DNA from: Bizionia sp.
Lineage (GTDB): Bacteria > Bacteroidota > Bacteroidia > Flavobacteriales > Flavobacteriaceae
Direction of reading: 5' to 3'
DNA length: 64,000 nucleotides
Assembly: GCA_020631395.1 (NCBI GenBank)
Contig: JAHDHI010000008.1
Coordinates: 1-64,000, forward strand
Part shown: positions 19,101 through 28,214 of the stretch, in pieces
Layout of the letters: the number at the start of each line of letters is the position of its first letter
Position numbering within the stretch: the stretch's first letter is position 1
Program-made: the position numbers and the translations under genes
The notes under the pieces: generated by a model
Told to the model about the DNA's origin: nothing
The model's database searches: none
What the model saw: only the letters and a program-made list of their open reading frames with translations

Positions 19101-19760
19101 GACGGAGCTAATTATAGTGTAAGAGGACAAGAAGATACCATCGTTACAGAATACTTCGATTTGGATTTCGATGGTACGGCAGAATTAAGTTTTGACATAG
19201 CCAAGGCGCAATGGTCTTCATCTTACAATGATGGGTTTAGAGTAGAAATCTCTACAGATTGTGGGGTGACTTACACTCAGATTTACTTTAAAGATGGTTT
19301 GGACTTGGCAACGGTTCCTTATATAGCTGCAACATGGAGCCCAGCTGGGGCTGCAGATTGGAGAACGGAAAACATAGATTTAACGGCTTTTGTGGGGAAT
19401 GAAATACTATTGAAATTTGTTAATGTCAATGATTACAGCAATAGTACCTTCATAGACAACATTAACCTTACAAAGGTAGTTACGTTGTCTGTTGCAGAAA
19501 ATACATTGAACAATACAGTTCACATATTTCCAAATCCATCCAAAGATGATGTAAATATCATTGTCAATACAACTATTGGAGATGTATTTCAAATAGAGTT
19601 GCTCAATAGTTTGGGGCAAAGAATTTCTACTGTTTCAGTACCCCGTTTAGGTAAAGGAATACAGCATAATATGGATGTTTCTAAGTATGGTTCTGGTTTG
19701 TATTTTTTGAAAATCAAAGTTGACAACCAAGAAGTAACTAAAAAAGTGATTATAGATTAA
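16137..19760 (+). CDS. Secreted subtilisin-like (S8) serine protease with T9SS sorting domain
   Basis: 1207 aa. Signal peptide at residues about 10-31 (SSFTYLVIAFIFLISNIAEA). The S8 catalytic domain spans about 230-530: catalytic Asp in the MVRDDGV segment (Asp253/254), His279 in THGDGVAGIL, and Ser449 in GGTSGAAPGIAG. A beta-rich C-terminal half follows, including a CARDB-like region and a MAM-like or jelly-roll region (FDLDFDGTAELSFDIAKAQW). It ends in a type A sorting domain (HIFPNPSKDDVNI ... GLYFLKIKVDNQEVTKKVII), so it is predicted to be exported and anchored or released by the type IX system. Monocistronic, with a shared bidirectional terminator after the stop. Confidence 0.93.
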   Translation: MKKTTQLKKAISSFTYLVIAFIFLISNIAEAQNSNTIYFQDEVVDMPNNIGSFHWDSMPETSKFQGGYFGWLQFNETPSQNIQDQFAAQNLKLIEYFPHKAYLFYFPKDTNIAYLQQSGVRSIIPIENNYKKSSKIKSNDIGDWAMQGSNILITLEHYDFIDANYVFGELQRLGNIAVIEEYKNQNMIQLAVPYSMIDGIAAKSFVKWIELIPAPSVKEDVQGRSIHRASNLDTQTATGRNYTGVGVGVMVRDDGVVGPHIDFQGRIDNSATTTTGQTHGDGVAGILSGAGNLDPTKRGMAAGADVYVVNYGSSFMDSATTDLINDGSVQITNSSYGNGCNGGYTAISQTVDEQTNATPSLLHVFSAGNSGTDDCGYGAGNGWGNITGGHKQGKNVIATANVFFQGNLANSSSRGPALDGRIKPDITAHGQGQLSTDENNGYLTFGGTSGAAPGIAGVSAQLYQVYSDLNAGAHPESALIKATLLNTANDYGNVGPDFKYGWGLVNGLRAAMLIEEGRYLNSTIAQGASNNHSINVPANTTQVRIMVYWSDVAAAPGASPALVNDLDLVVSDPSNTTHQPWVLDSTPNASSLDAPATTGADHLNNMEQVLINNPAAGNYSIDVSGFNVPMGPQDYYVVYEIIGDGLTLTYPQGGEKFVPGTIEVIHWDGIGLTSSTTLEYSTDNGASWTNISTVAQGATNYEWTVPNNVSGECLIRATSGVLTDQSDSVFSIASRVSGVNISQVCPTEVTITWDAVTNATSYDVYFLGDKFMEIVGNSTTTSLVVPITDPFEPIWVAVSANGGNNWTSLRTNAVNYSGNELLNCPLGKDLNVTTINNTPSDFEKICNTDPIIVSSDIRNDGSDPQSDFVISYQLGSEPVVQETYSGTLNSGATVTFDFATPIVLTENASTTLRVWTTLAGDEFMGNDEKSLDVYAQLNSTEIDFIEPFDINGVLPSAWSLDNPDDATTWEERENISGIDGNPTIAAYVDGANYSVRGQEDTIVTEYFDLDFDGTAELSFDIAKAQWSSSYNDGFRVEISTDCGVTYTQIYFKDGLDLATVPYIAATWSPAGAADWRTENIDLTAFVGNEILLKFVNVNDYSNSTFIDNINLTKVVTLSVAENTLNNTVHIFPNPSKDDVNIIVNTTIGDVFQIELLNSLGQRISTVSVPRLGKGIQHNMDVSKYGSGLYFLKIKVDNQEVTKKVIID

Positions 19761-19774
19761 GCTTATGAAATAAT

Positions 19775-19816
19775 AAAAGAGGTCGTCTGAAAATTAATTT
19801 TCAGACGACCTCTTTT
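19775..19816. terminator. Perfect 42-bp palindrome, bidirectional terminator
   Basis: A 21-bp arm from AAAAGAGGTCGTCTGA through to its exact complement ending CTCTTTT forms a perfect inverted repeat with no unpaired bases in the DNA. A and T tracts at the ends serve both the protease gene (plus) and the LamG-type gene (minus), which converge here. Confidence 0.9.
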
Positions 19817-19834
19817 ATTTATTAATGAAATCAA

Positions 19835-22800
19835 CTACTCTATTAGTACCTTTTTTGAGAATTTACCTGTTTTGGTTTTAACCTCTAGAATGTAATTTCC
19901 TGTATTTATTGCGTTTGTTTCCAGTTCTATGTGATTTTGTGTTTTTAGGTTGTCAAACTTTATGATTGATTGCCTGAGTACATTATACAATTCTACAGAT
20001 TTTATGACCTCTAGTTTAGGGTTTTTTACAATTATTGTTTCATTGTTGTTGGCAAAGAAGAATTGGATGCCATCAATTTCTTCAAAATGACCTGTGCTTA
20101 AAACATTGTCATTGGTGAACCTTAGTTCAAAACGATTCAAGTATTCTCCTGCGTCCAAATGTATTGATAGATTAGACTGTCTAATATCGTGGTAGGTTTC
20201 CGTTATGGTATCATAGATGTAGATTTCAAGGTCTGGAGGTACATTTGAAAGTTCATCTATTTTAAAAGTGTTGAGGCCATCCAAGTTTGTATGTACACCC
20301 AACGGAAGAATGGATGTTGTTTCTATTGCGTCTATCCCTTGAATGACACATTTTTCATCGCTTATCATCCAATACATGTCATCCATTTGCGTTTCTGTTT
20401 GTTTTCCATCATATCCATAATCGAATGTAAGACTGGCATTTTCGTCCACTGTAACCAATATTTGCCTGATTATTGTATTTACGGAATTGAATCCCAAGCG
20501 AATCTTCATTCTATTGTCCTCAGTTGAAGGATTGTTGTTGGTAGATGCATTTACCCCATTTTTAACAAATACGGAATTGGCCCCTTCTTTTTGGAATATG
20601 CGTTGACCATTATTGAAAATAATGTTTCCAGTGGCCTCTCCACTAACAAAGAAACCTTGAGCAACAGGTATGTAACGTCCAGGTAATTTCGTTGGTGTAC
20701 CACCACTACCTAAAGTGTTTGTTCCCAAAGCTGCAGCTGGTACAGAACCAGATAAATTGTATGTAGCATATCCACCTTGGTAGTCAGCTGTAACATGAGT
20801 GCCTCCTCCCCAATGCTCCCAGAAATATAGAGAGCCATTGGTGGCTCCTGTAGTTTCAATTACTGGGGCATTGTCCATGATGAATTGATGTGCATCTATT
20901 GCTGAAGCATAAGGGTTGCCAACTAGATATGAGTTGCCAGCAGTTATAGGCAAAGTAATGACGCTGTTATTTGGTTTTCCTGTCAATGTGTAGTTTTGTT
21001 CTAAAGATACATTTCCGCCAGTGTCATTTACGCCTTTCATCGTGAAGCCTTCACCAGCAAGTATGTTTCCTGTACTACGCACGTGTTGCCAGTTATAATA
21101 ACTATTTGCATCGTTGCTGTACTTCCAAATCCAATAATCTGCAATGCAAATTGGAGGACCTGGGTTTCCATCGTAACCATTGGTTATGAAGTAAATATCC
21201 AATGGGTTGGATGAATTCGTCCCATCCTTTAATATATCAGGAATCGTGTAGCTATTATTATTTGTACTATTGTTGCTTGTTCCAACTGGGGATGACCAGT
21301 AGTTGTATGTGTATAAGTCTTGAGTGCCTTGTTGATCGATTTCTATTATTCCTGAGCTAGTTGCATCTAGCTCGCTATTGGAGCCTTGTACTAGCTGGGA
21401 TTCCCCTTCTAAATCAATTTTTCCATCTAATTTTAGATACCAACTTATGTTAAGTTCAGAATCATTGTTGATTGATAACTTTTTTGTGTTTTCTATGAAC
21501 AACCCCAAAGTATTGTGACTGGTATCTGTCTGTATGTTGTCTGCTATTTTAACTATGGCCCAATCTGGGTGCGAATATGAAATGTCCCAAACATCTCCAT
21601 GCAACCAATTATTGGAATTTGACCAGTTACCGTCTCCTCCCGATGTGGTTATATATGGTAGTGGAGCAGTTCTTTCTTGATAAGTTCTCATATTGTTTAA
21701 ATTGCCATCAATTCCAGAATCTGAAGCATCTGGTGTATGTCCAGTCTCTATGACTCCCATTTTGTAGTATAATTCTAAGTCACTCCATAGCAGTCCATCT
21801 ATGTTTTTAGGTATTATAGCCCCCATTATATGTCCAGAATTATTTTCAACCTCTTGGTATATTTGTTTTCGTAGTTGGTTTTCTGTTAAAGCTTTTTTGT
21901 ATACTTTGGTTTCATATATGGATCCTTCAAAATAATTATTTGTTGATAATGGATTTCTTCCTATTTCAAAATCCCCTGAATTGGGACTCAAAGTAGAGGC
22001 TATTCCTGTTCTAGTATCAAGTAATTCCCCATTTAGGTATAACTTCATTTCTCCAGTAGTTCCATCGTATGTACTAGCAACATGGTACCATAGGTTTTCC
22101 GATAGTATAGGTGAATAGGTTGAAGAACTCGTTGTTACTATTGTACCTCCTGTACATGAACTGCATGAAACTATTATATTTGGAAGTATTTCTGTTCCGT
22201 TGTTGGTGCTAAAAGTATGATTTGTAATAACATTTGCATTATCATTTATATTGACTAGATCCCAGCTCATTTCACTAGCAAAACTATCTGTTGTATATGT
22301 TATTTCTATAATGTCATCTACGTTTGCTGAGAAATTTTCAGAAGCAGAGATTGGTGTATTGGTTACTCCTTGGTTTGTTACAGTGAATGGAAGTCCGCTA
22401 TTAAGAGGCGTACCATTAACTGTGATTAGAACTCCTTTGTTTGTCCATCCATCTCCGTAAGAATCATACATGTTCAATTGATAATCAACCAATGGAGGGG
22501 TGCCTGTCTCAACTTCGCATTGTATTTTATTGGTATTGTCTATAAATAGTCTATAATTCTTTTGTCCCATGACATCTCCACCGTCAAATCCACTCTTTAA
22601 TTTAATCCACGACATCATTGTAGCTTCAGATTTATTACCTAAAAAAGCTGTTCTATCTATGTAATCGTTGTTTCCATCGAAGTCCAATGTTTGAGGAATA
22701 CAGAAACTGAAACTTCCTAGCCCCGACCCATGTACATTTCCAGGAGAGCAAGTATCACAATCTTGCCATAAAAAAGTAACACTTGTTATATAGTCATTAT

Positions 22801-23395
22801 CTGAAAAATTAACACCTACAATTCCATCATTTCCTGCAACAGAAGCACCTGTGGCGTTGATAATTCCAGTGCTGTCATTGGCTGTATAAGATGGGGAAGA
22901 AGAACTGGTGAAAGTAGGAAGTATTGTATCTCCATTGGTATTTGTACCACTTACAGTATATTTATCTCCATTTACACTAGAAGTGTTTATATGATTGATG
23001 TCAAATGACAAGGCGTAAATGGGAGAGCTAAATGTAATGGTACAAGTAATTCCAGATGATGAATAACCATTGGTAAATAAATCTAGACTTTGATATGATG
23101 GGCTAGAATCGTTACCTACTACAGGTGTTGTTGTCCCTGTCCAAGCTCCAAAGGATGAAGTGTCGCCTGTAAAAGCTACAGTGAAATCTATTCCAGAGTT
23201 GTCTACGTTAGTGTAAGTACTAGTTAAAGCACCTGCAGAAGACCAATTATACTCGTTGGAAGCTATTGGGGCAGAAGACCATTCTAAACTATAATTCACA
23301 CCACAACTTGGAGGTGTGTGTACTTGACAATAAATACTTAGAGGTACTAAAAATATATATAATACCACATTCTTTAAAAAAGTAAAATTTTTCAT
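19835..23395 (-). CDS. Large secreted LamG-type protein with T9SS sorting domain
   Basis: 1186 aa from ATG 23395 (MKNFTFLKNVVLYIFLVPLS, signal peptide). An upstream in-frame ATG at 23449 would add 18 residues ahead of the signal and is unlikely. An N-terminal unique beta domain comes first. Then a LamG/concanavalin-like domain begins at TLDFDGNNDYIDRTAFLG and resumes at ENLWYHVASTYDGTTGEMKL; between the halves sits about 100 residues with the MYDSYGDGWTNKGVLITVNG motif, an apparent nested domain. A long region follows with YWSSPVG and SYLVGNPYASAIDA motifs typical of Bacteroidota surface proteins. The C-terminal sorting domain ends GNYILEVKTKTGKFSKKVLI. Likely a surface adhesin or glycan-binding protein; ligand unknown. 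Confidence 0.87.
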   Translation of the reverse strand: MKNFTFLKNVVLYIFLVPLSIYCQVHTPPSCGVNYSLEWSSAPIASNEYNWSSAGALTSTYTNVDNSGIDFTVAFTGDTSSFGAWTGTTTPVVGNDSSPSYQSLDLFTNGYSSSGITCTITFSSPIYALSFDINHINTSSVNGDKYTVSGTNTNGDTILPTFTSSSSPSYTANDSTGIINATGASVAGNDGIVGVNFSDNDYITSVTFLWQDCDTCSPGNVHGSGLGSFSFCIPQTLDFDGNNDYIDRTAFLGNKSEATMMSWIKLKSGFDGGDVMGQKNYRLFIDNTNKIQCEVETGTPPLVDYQLNMYDSYGDGWTNKGVLITVNGTPLNSGLPFTVTNQGVTNTPISASENFSANVDDIIEITYTTDSFASEMSWDLVNINDNANVITNHTFSTNNGTEILPNIIVSCSSCTGGTIVTTSSSTYSPILSENLWYHVASTYDGTTGEMKLYLNGELLDTRTGIASTLSPNSGDFEIGRNPLSTNNYFEGSIYETKVYKKALTENQLRKQIYQEVENNSGHIMGAIIPKNIDGLLWSDLELYYKMGVIETGHTPDASDSGIDGNLNNMRTYQERTAPLPYITTSGGDGNWSNSNNWLHGDVWDISYSHPDWAIVKIADNIQTDTSHNTLGLFIENTKKLSINNDSELNISWYLKLDGKIDLEGESQLVQGSNSELDATSSGIIEIDQQGTQDLYTYNYWSSPVGTSNNSTNNNSYTIPDILKDGTNSSNPLDIYFITNGYDGNPGPPICIADYWIWKYSNDANSYYNWQHVRSTGNILAGEGFTMKGVNDTGGNVSLEQNYTLTGKPNNSVITLPITAGNSYLVGNPYASAIDAHQFIMDNAPVIETTGATNGSLYFWEHWGGGTHVTADYQGGYATYNLSGSVPAAALGTNTLGSGGTPTKLPGRYIPVAQGFFVSGEATGNIIFNNGQRIFQKEGANSVFVKNGVNASTNNNPSTEDNRMKIRLGFNSVNTIIRQILVTVDENASLTFDYGYDGKQTETQMDDMYWMISDEKCVIQGIDAIETTSILPLGVHTNLDGLNTFKIDELSNVPPDLEIYIYDTITETYHDIRQSNLSIHLDAGEYLNRFELRFTNDNVLSTGHFEEIDGIQFFFANNNETIIVKNPKLEVIKSVELYNVLRQSIIKFDNLKTQNHIELETNAINTGNYILEVKTKTGKFSKKVLIE

Positions 23396-23670
23396 AAATA
23401 GGTTAATTTTAAATTTTAAAGGAAAGGGGAGACTTTTATAGTTAATCATTACTTTGGCTAAAGTAGCTTAACACTTATAAGAGGGGGGCTTTTTCAAATA
23501 AAAATAATAATTTATAGACCAAATACATAAAAACACGATTAACGTGCTTTTTTTTAACTATCTGTTAAATAGTGAGTTGGATTTTTATTACTTTTCTAGT
23601 GGTTTTTTATAGTGGGAAACGAGAAACTTTATGTTTTTTGGTTTTTAAGTGTTTAGTTTTATCCATATAT

Positions 23671-23700
23671 AAAAGCCCCGATGCTAATCGGGGCTTTTTC
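23671..23700. terminator. Hairpin terminator downstream of the GEVED-repeat gene
   Basis: A 12-bp perfect stem (AAAAGCCCCGAT/ATCGGGGCTTTT) with a 4-nt loop. On the minus strand it follows the GEVED gene stop by about 60 bp, and it is flanked by A/T runs. Confidence 0.85.
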
Positions 23701-23758
23701 AATGATCCATCATTGATGATTGTTGTGTGTGTGTGTTTCTAAGGTTTTAGGAATTTAT

Positions 23759-25954
23759 TTATTCCTTGACGAACCTTTTACTAACCGTCTCGTCTCCAAC
23801 GTTGAATTGAATGATGTACATTCCAGTTTCAAAGTTGCTTACATTGACTCCATCTGAAATGGATGTTCCTTTTGCAACTTCTTGACCTAACATGTTCACT
23901 ACTCTATAGGACGATAAATCTAAATCTCTAGATTTAACATACAATGTTCCTTTTACAGGGTTAGGATAAACACTTAGTTCCAAATCCAAGGCATCTACCT
24001 CTTCTTTGGCCTCTTCTGCTGAAATGCCAGTGTTGAGTGACTTGACAAGGTTGTTGGTTATGTGAACCGTATAATCTTCAACCTCTCCGTAAGGGAAAGT
24101 ACCGCAAGGCTCAGGAGAACCATTGTATCTCATAGATACACGCATTCTTGTTGTTCCAGTCGAAGCACTTGATGGCAATGTAAACGTCCCAGTTACCGAT
24201 GATGTCGTGGTCGGTACTATAGCCCATACGCGCTCGAAACCTTCAAAAACGTTATTTCTGTTATAGTCTATCCATACGGCATAACCTTGTGGGTCATTGG
24301 TGTTTTCTCTAGTATTGGTAATTGTGATCGTATTAGATTGTCCTTTGGTCAAAGATGTGGATGACGATGTGAAATCCGAATAACCAGTACTTGTCGTCCC
24401 TACTCCAGATGACCTGTCTATTGAGCCTATTTGTACACGAGAAATATGCTCTCTATTGGTATTGTTTCCGTTGGAACTACAATACGGATCTCCTCCGACA
24501 GCTGGTCTAACGTTTACAGTATAGTCTTCAACCTCACCAAATTGGAAGGATTCACATGGTCCTTGAGCACTATTGTATTTCATGGATACACGCATTCTAG
24601 TAGGACCAGTCAAAGCTCCGTCTGGTACTGTAAAAGAGGCATTTACATTTAAAGCAGCCGTAATTCCAGATGCTACTAATTCTCCAGAATCAGTGAAATC
24701 CCCGTCTTGGTTGTAATCTATCCATATCTTAAAGGATTCATTGTCAGAGCTTGATGCCTTGGTGGCGGTTATTTCAATGTTAACTGGTGGTGTTCCTTTG
24801 AAGATATTTGTGGAAATAGAAGTGAAATTGGAATACCCAGTACTTGTCGTTCCTACCCCAGATGAATTGTTAATGGAGTTAATTTTTACACGAGAAATAT
24901 GCTCGGAACCAGTATTGTTTCCATTGGAGCTACAATAGCCATCACCACCTCCATCTGGATTTTTAATGTTAACCACATAATCCTCTACTTCTCCACGAGG
25001 GAAAGTTTCACAAGGTGCCGGTACTCCATTGGCGCTCATGGATACACGCATTCTCGTTATTCCAAGCGGTGCATTTGCCGATACGGTAAAAGATCCTGTT
25101 GCCGTCGATGCCGTCGTTCCATCTACCATCCATACTTGCTCACCGGAATCCGTGAAGTCTCCGTCTTGGTTGTAATCTATCCAAATGGCATAGAATTCTG
25201 CGATTGAGTTTGATGATCTGGTGGATCTCACTGCAATTGAAGTTGATTGTCCTTTGGTTAAATCTGTGCCAATGTTGGTGAAATTCGAATAACCAGTTAT
25301 TGTCGTTCCTACCCCAGACGAATTGTCTAGACTTCCTACTTGTACACGCGAAATGTGCTCGTTGTTGGTACTGAGTCCTCTGGAACCACAAACAGAACCT
25401 GATGATGATGTTGTTAGTTCAACTGTATAATCTTCAACCTCACCATATTGGAAGGATTCACAGGGTTCTGGTACCGCATTGTACTTCATGGATACACGCA
25501 TTCTCGTAGGTCCATCAGTGACGTTTGTTGGAATCGTAAACGTTCCAGTTACCGAAGAAGTTGCAGATGCGGCTTTTGCCCATACTCGCTCGAAACCTTC
25601 AAAAGTACCATTTCGGTTGAAATCTATCCATACGGCATAGCCTTCAGCATATGAATCTGATGACCTGGTGTTTGTCACTGTAATTGTAATTTGAGCTCCA
25701 GCTTGCATCTCTGTTGGTTGTTCAGATGTGAAGTTGGAATATCCAGTGCTTGTGGATCCTTGACCAGAAGACTTATCCGTGACGCCTACTTGTACACGAG
25801 AAATATATTCATCGCTATCGTTGTTTCCGTTAGAACCACAATATTGTTGACCAAAACCTGATGTGCTGATAAAAGCGAAAAGCACCGTGAGGGAAAAAAT
25901 ATTCAATGCTTGCTTTTTGGTTGTTAATACTTGTTTTTTAATTATTTGTTTCAT
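23759..25954 (-). CDS. Secreted protein with four GEVED repeats and T9SS sorting domain
   Basis: 731 aa. Signal peptide in the first about 35 residues (ALNIFSLTVLFAFISTSGFG). Four tandem repeats of about 140-155 residues follow, each running from a C-G/S-S-N-G-N-N-like start with ISRVQVG, through STGYSNFTS, IWIDYNQDGDF or a variant, and TRMRVSMKYN, to PCESFQYGEVEDYTV. The acidic GEVED core and the D-x-N/D-x-D/N-G segments suggest calcium-binding beta-sandwiches. The C-terminal type A sorting domain is LSVYPNPVKGTLYV ... TVSKRFVKE. Probable surface adhesion or matrix protein. Its upstream region contains the diverged direct repeats described separately. Confidence 0.9.
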   Translation of the reverse strand: MKQIIKKQVLTTKKQALNIFSLTVLFAFISTSGFGQQYCGSNGNNDSDEYISRVQVGVTDKSSGQGSTSTGYSNFTSEQPTEMQAGAQITITVTNTRSSDSYAEGYAVWIDFNRNGTFEGFERVWAKAASATSSVTGTFTIPTNVTDGPTRMRVSMKYNAVPEPCESFQYGEVEDYTVELTTSSSGSVCGSRGLSTNNEHISRVQVGSLDNSSGVGTTITGYSNFTNIGTDLTKGQSTSIAVRSTRSSNSIAEFYAIWIDYNQDGDFTDSGEQVWMVDGTTASTATGSFTVSANAPLGITRMRVSMSANGVPAPCETFPRGEVEDYVVNIKNPDGGGDGYCSSNGNNTGSEHISRVKINSINNSSGVGTTSTGYSNFTSISTNIFKGTPPVNIEITATKASSSDNESFKIWIDYNQDGDFTDSGELVASGITAALNVNASFTVPDGALTGPTRMRVSMKYNSAQGPCESFQFGEVEDYTVNVRPAVGGDPYCSSNGNNTNREHISRVQIGSIDRSSGVGTTSTGYSDFTSSSTSLTKGQSNTITITNTRENTNDPQGYAVWIDYNRNNVFEGFERVWAIVPTTTSSVTGTFTLPSSASTGTTRMRVSMRYNGSPEPCGTFPYGEVEDYTVHITNNLVKSLNTGISAEEAKEEVDALDLELSVYPNPVKGTLYVKSRDLDLSSYRVVNMLGQEVAKGTSISDGVNVSNFETGMYIIQFNVGDETVSKRFVKE

Positions 25955-25992
25955 AATTAATATTTTAAATTATTTAATTCAATGGATTTTTA

Positions 25993-26329
25993 ATTAATTT
26001 TTTAGAGTGATTTCTTTATTTGAAATCTTTTGATTTTGTTGAGTGGCATTGCCTAGTCCTTAACTACCAAAATTCAATGAACCGGTCGAAACAAAAAATA
26101 TTGGGGAAGGTCTATACAATGCTGTTTTTTTCATAAATTCAATAGGGTTTTAATTAATTTTAGTAATCATTTCTTTTTTAGTATTGATTTCTTCTCATAG
26201 AAATCTTTTGAGTTTGTTGTTGTTTGCCATGGCATTGTCTTGTCCTTCTACCAAAATTCAATGAACCGGTCGAAACAAAAAATATTTGGGGAAGGTCTAT
26301 ACAATGCTGTTTTTCCATAAATTCAATAG
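25993..26329. repeat. Direct repeat family A, two copies of about 170 bp
   Basis: Two adjacent copies (about 25993-26145 and 26153-26329) share a nearly exact core of about 60 bp containing ATTCAATGAACCGGTCGAAA and GGAAGGTCTATACAATGCTG. They share a looser upstream part ending in CTACCAAA. They lie upstream of the minus-strand GEVED gene and carry no convincing ORF. Confidence 0.8.
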
Positions 26330-27365
26330 TTTTAAAGGGTTAATAATCTAATTTTCGATACACTATGTTTGATAGTGATTCAAGGTCGAATCAATCATTT
26401 AAAAAATTGATTGCGACATATTTGCTCAAAAGGATTATGGTTTACAATCCTCAATTTGCCAATTGTATTATTAGTTAGTTTATTAATCAGGGTATGGTTT
26501 TACCATAAAATAACCATATGCTAAAGCACTCTACTTTAAAAAAAGTAAATGATGTAATTTGCAATATGTTGTAGATTTAAACTTGATGCACAGGTTAAAG
26601 CAAAAAGCATTGAGAAGGGGAGCGTTTAATGGTTTCTTTTTTTTCGTTCTTTATAAATTCAATGTTTTAAAGGGTTAACAATTCAATTTTCGATTCACTA
26701 CGTTGCATAGTGTTTCAAGGTCAAATAATGATTGAAAAAATTGCCATAACTGATTATTGCTGTAGTATGTTAATCCTAATAATTGGATTTAGTCATGTAG
26801 AAGGAGGGCGAGTGATTTGGTAATTAAACAGCTATATAAGCGAACAGATTACATTAAAAAGTGAATCCTATAGATGTTTGTAGTATGATTGATGATGAAA
26901 ACTAGATGCGATTGATTGTTCAAGCAAAAAGTTTGTATGTAAAGTAAAGGTATTTGTTTTCTATGTATTCAATTGTTTTTTTAAAGATTTATAATTTGGT
27001 GTTACTTCATTCAATTATTTTGCTACATTAAACATTGTTTTAAGGGTTAACAATTCAATCTTCGATTCATTACGTTCTATAGGACGTTTTCAAGTCCCAA
27101 TAATGATTTTAAAAATAATAGCGATAAATATATCCAACTGGGTTATTATACTAATAACCCTTTTTGGTTTTGACTTTAAATTAGTTACGGTCAGGATGTC
27201 CGGTTTTAGAATAAGACAGCTATATGCTAAAATACCCTACTTTTTTTTTGAGAATATGTAAATGGAATGGTTGGCTTTCTGTATGTTGTCGATCAAAAAA
27301 TGATGATGAATTAGAGTGAAAAGCATAGTGTGCATAGAATATGTATATGGTTGTTTTTTTGATCA
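26330..27365. repeat. Direct repeat family B, three diverged copies of about 350 bp
   Basis: Copies begin at about 26330, 26665 and 27038. Each has a TTTTAAAGGGTTAA-like start, then an AATTTTCGATTCACTACG-like element, a short inverted element (for example CACTACGTTGCATAGTG), and GTTTCAAGG. About 150-190 bp later comes a CAGCTATATGCTAAA-like element, and at the end AAGCAAAAAG or a variant. Similarity decays between copies. A TATAAATTCAAT-like sequence precedes copies 1 and 2 and links them to family A. No ORF is supported. Confidence 0.7.
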
Positions 27366-28073
27366 GAGTCATTTATTTGAAAAGTGTTTGATTTGTATTT
27401 AAGTTGTTGTAAATAAGGGGTTTGTGTGTTATTTGTATTAGAGGGAGGCAAATAAATTGTGCTTGAAAATGACAAATTTCCCTTATCGTATCAGAAAAGA
27501 AAAGATGAAAAAGGATAATTGTATTTTGAAGAATATAAATTCCCATAGAAAAATCCAGAGTAACACTCAAAAATTTGATGGCAGAGATTTATCTTTGGAC
27601 AATAAGGGACATCATCAACATCAAAAATCCCATAGACTAGGTCATGGGATTTTTTTCTTAAAGCTGACGAGAATAGAACAAGACATATACTCAATTAACA
27701 CTTTTTTGGCAATCTATCCTCTTCTGCTTTAATCTCTTGAGATATGATGCTCTATTTTAAATTATGAACAGAGTGGCAATGTTCTTATGGACAATATAAT
27801 GTCTTAGACGTAATTGTCGTTGTCTGCTTACGTTTGTTCTTTAAGATTTACAAAGTAATTCTTTTAATGGGTAGATAGATTTAACGTACTGGCATATGCA
27901 AGGAGTCTTAAATAAAAAAACATTTTTTTGTAGTAAAAACCATAGGGGCTTTTACAATGGATTCATAGACCAAGAACATGAATACTGCCATGGGAAGCAT
28001 TATTTGGTCTCTCAATTGCTTTGTCCATGAAATTATGTTTATGTAAAACCTCATTTAAACAAAGGCATGCCGC
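27366..28073. other. Intergenic region upstream of acs, with an orphan hairpin
   Basis: No supported coding gene. The longest frames here (about 60-90 codons on either strand) lack family features and overlap each other. The only clear element is the terminator-like hairpin at 27623-27656. Confidence 0.5.
27623..27656 (+). terminator. Orphan intrinsic-terminator-like hairpin
   Basis: An 11-bp stem (AAAAATCCCAT/ATGGGATTTTT) with a 10-nt loop and a T run. No convincing gene ends just before it on the plus strand, so it could end a small RNA or an unrecognised transcript. Confidence 0.6.
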
Positions 28074-28104
28074 TTGACAATTAATGACAAAGCATGTATC
28101 TTTA
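28074..28104 (+). promoter_or_regulatory. Bacteroidota-type promoter for acs
   Basis: TTG at 28074-28076 and TATCTTTA at 28097-28104 are separated by 20 bp, one mismatch from the TAnnTTTG -7 consensus. The acs ATG lies about 110 bp downstream. Confidence 0.55.
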
Positions 28105-28214
28105 GCTTGAATTATGGAACCCCTTTGATAAAGTCAATCAGTTCGAGTTTCTAATCTTAAAAGAAGTTCAACAAGAATTGAATGTGATTTTATTGTAAAA
28201 ACACAATCGAATTT

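Noticed and set aside
25993-27365. CRISPR array
   Set aside because: The repeats are too long (about 170 and 350 bp), too diverged and irregularly spaced, with no short regular repeat-spacer pattern and no cas genes.
27457-27732. 91-codon plus-strand open frame before acs
   Set aside because: It runs through the hairpin at 27623-27656, has low-complexity sequence without any motif, and overlaps an equally poor minus-strand frame.
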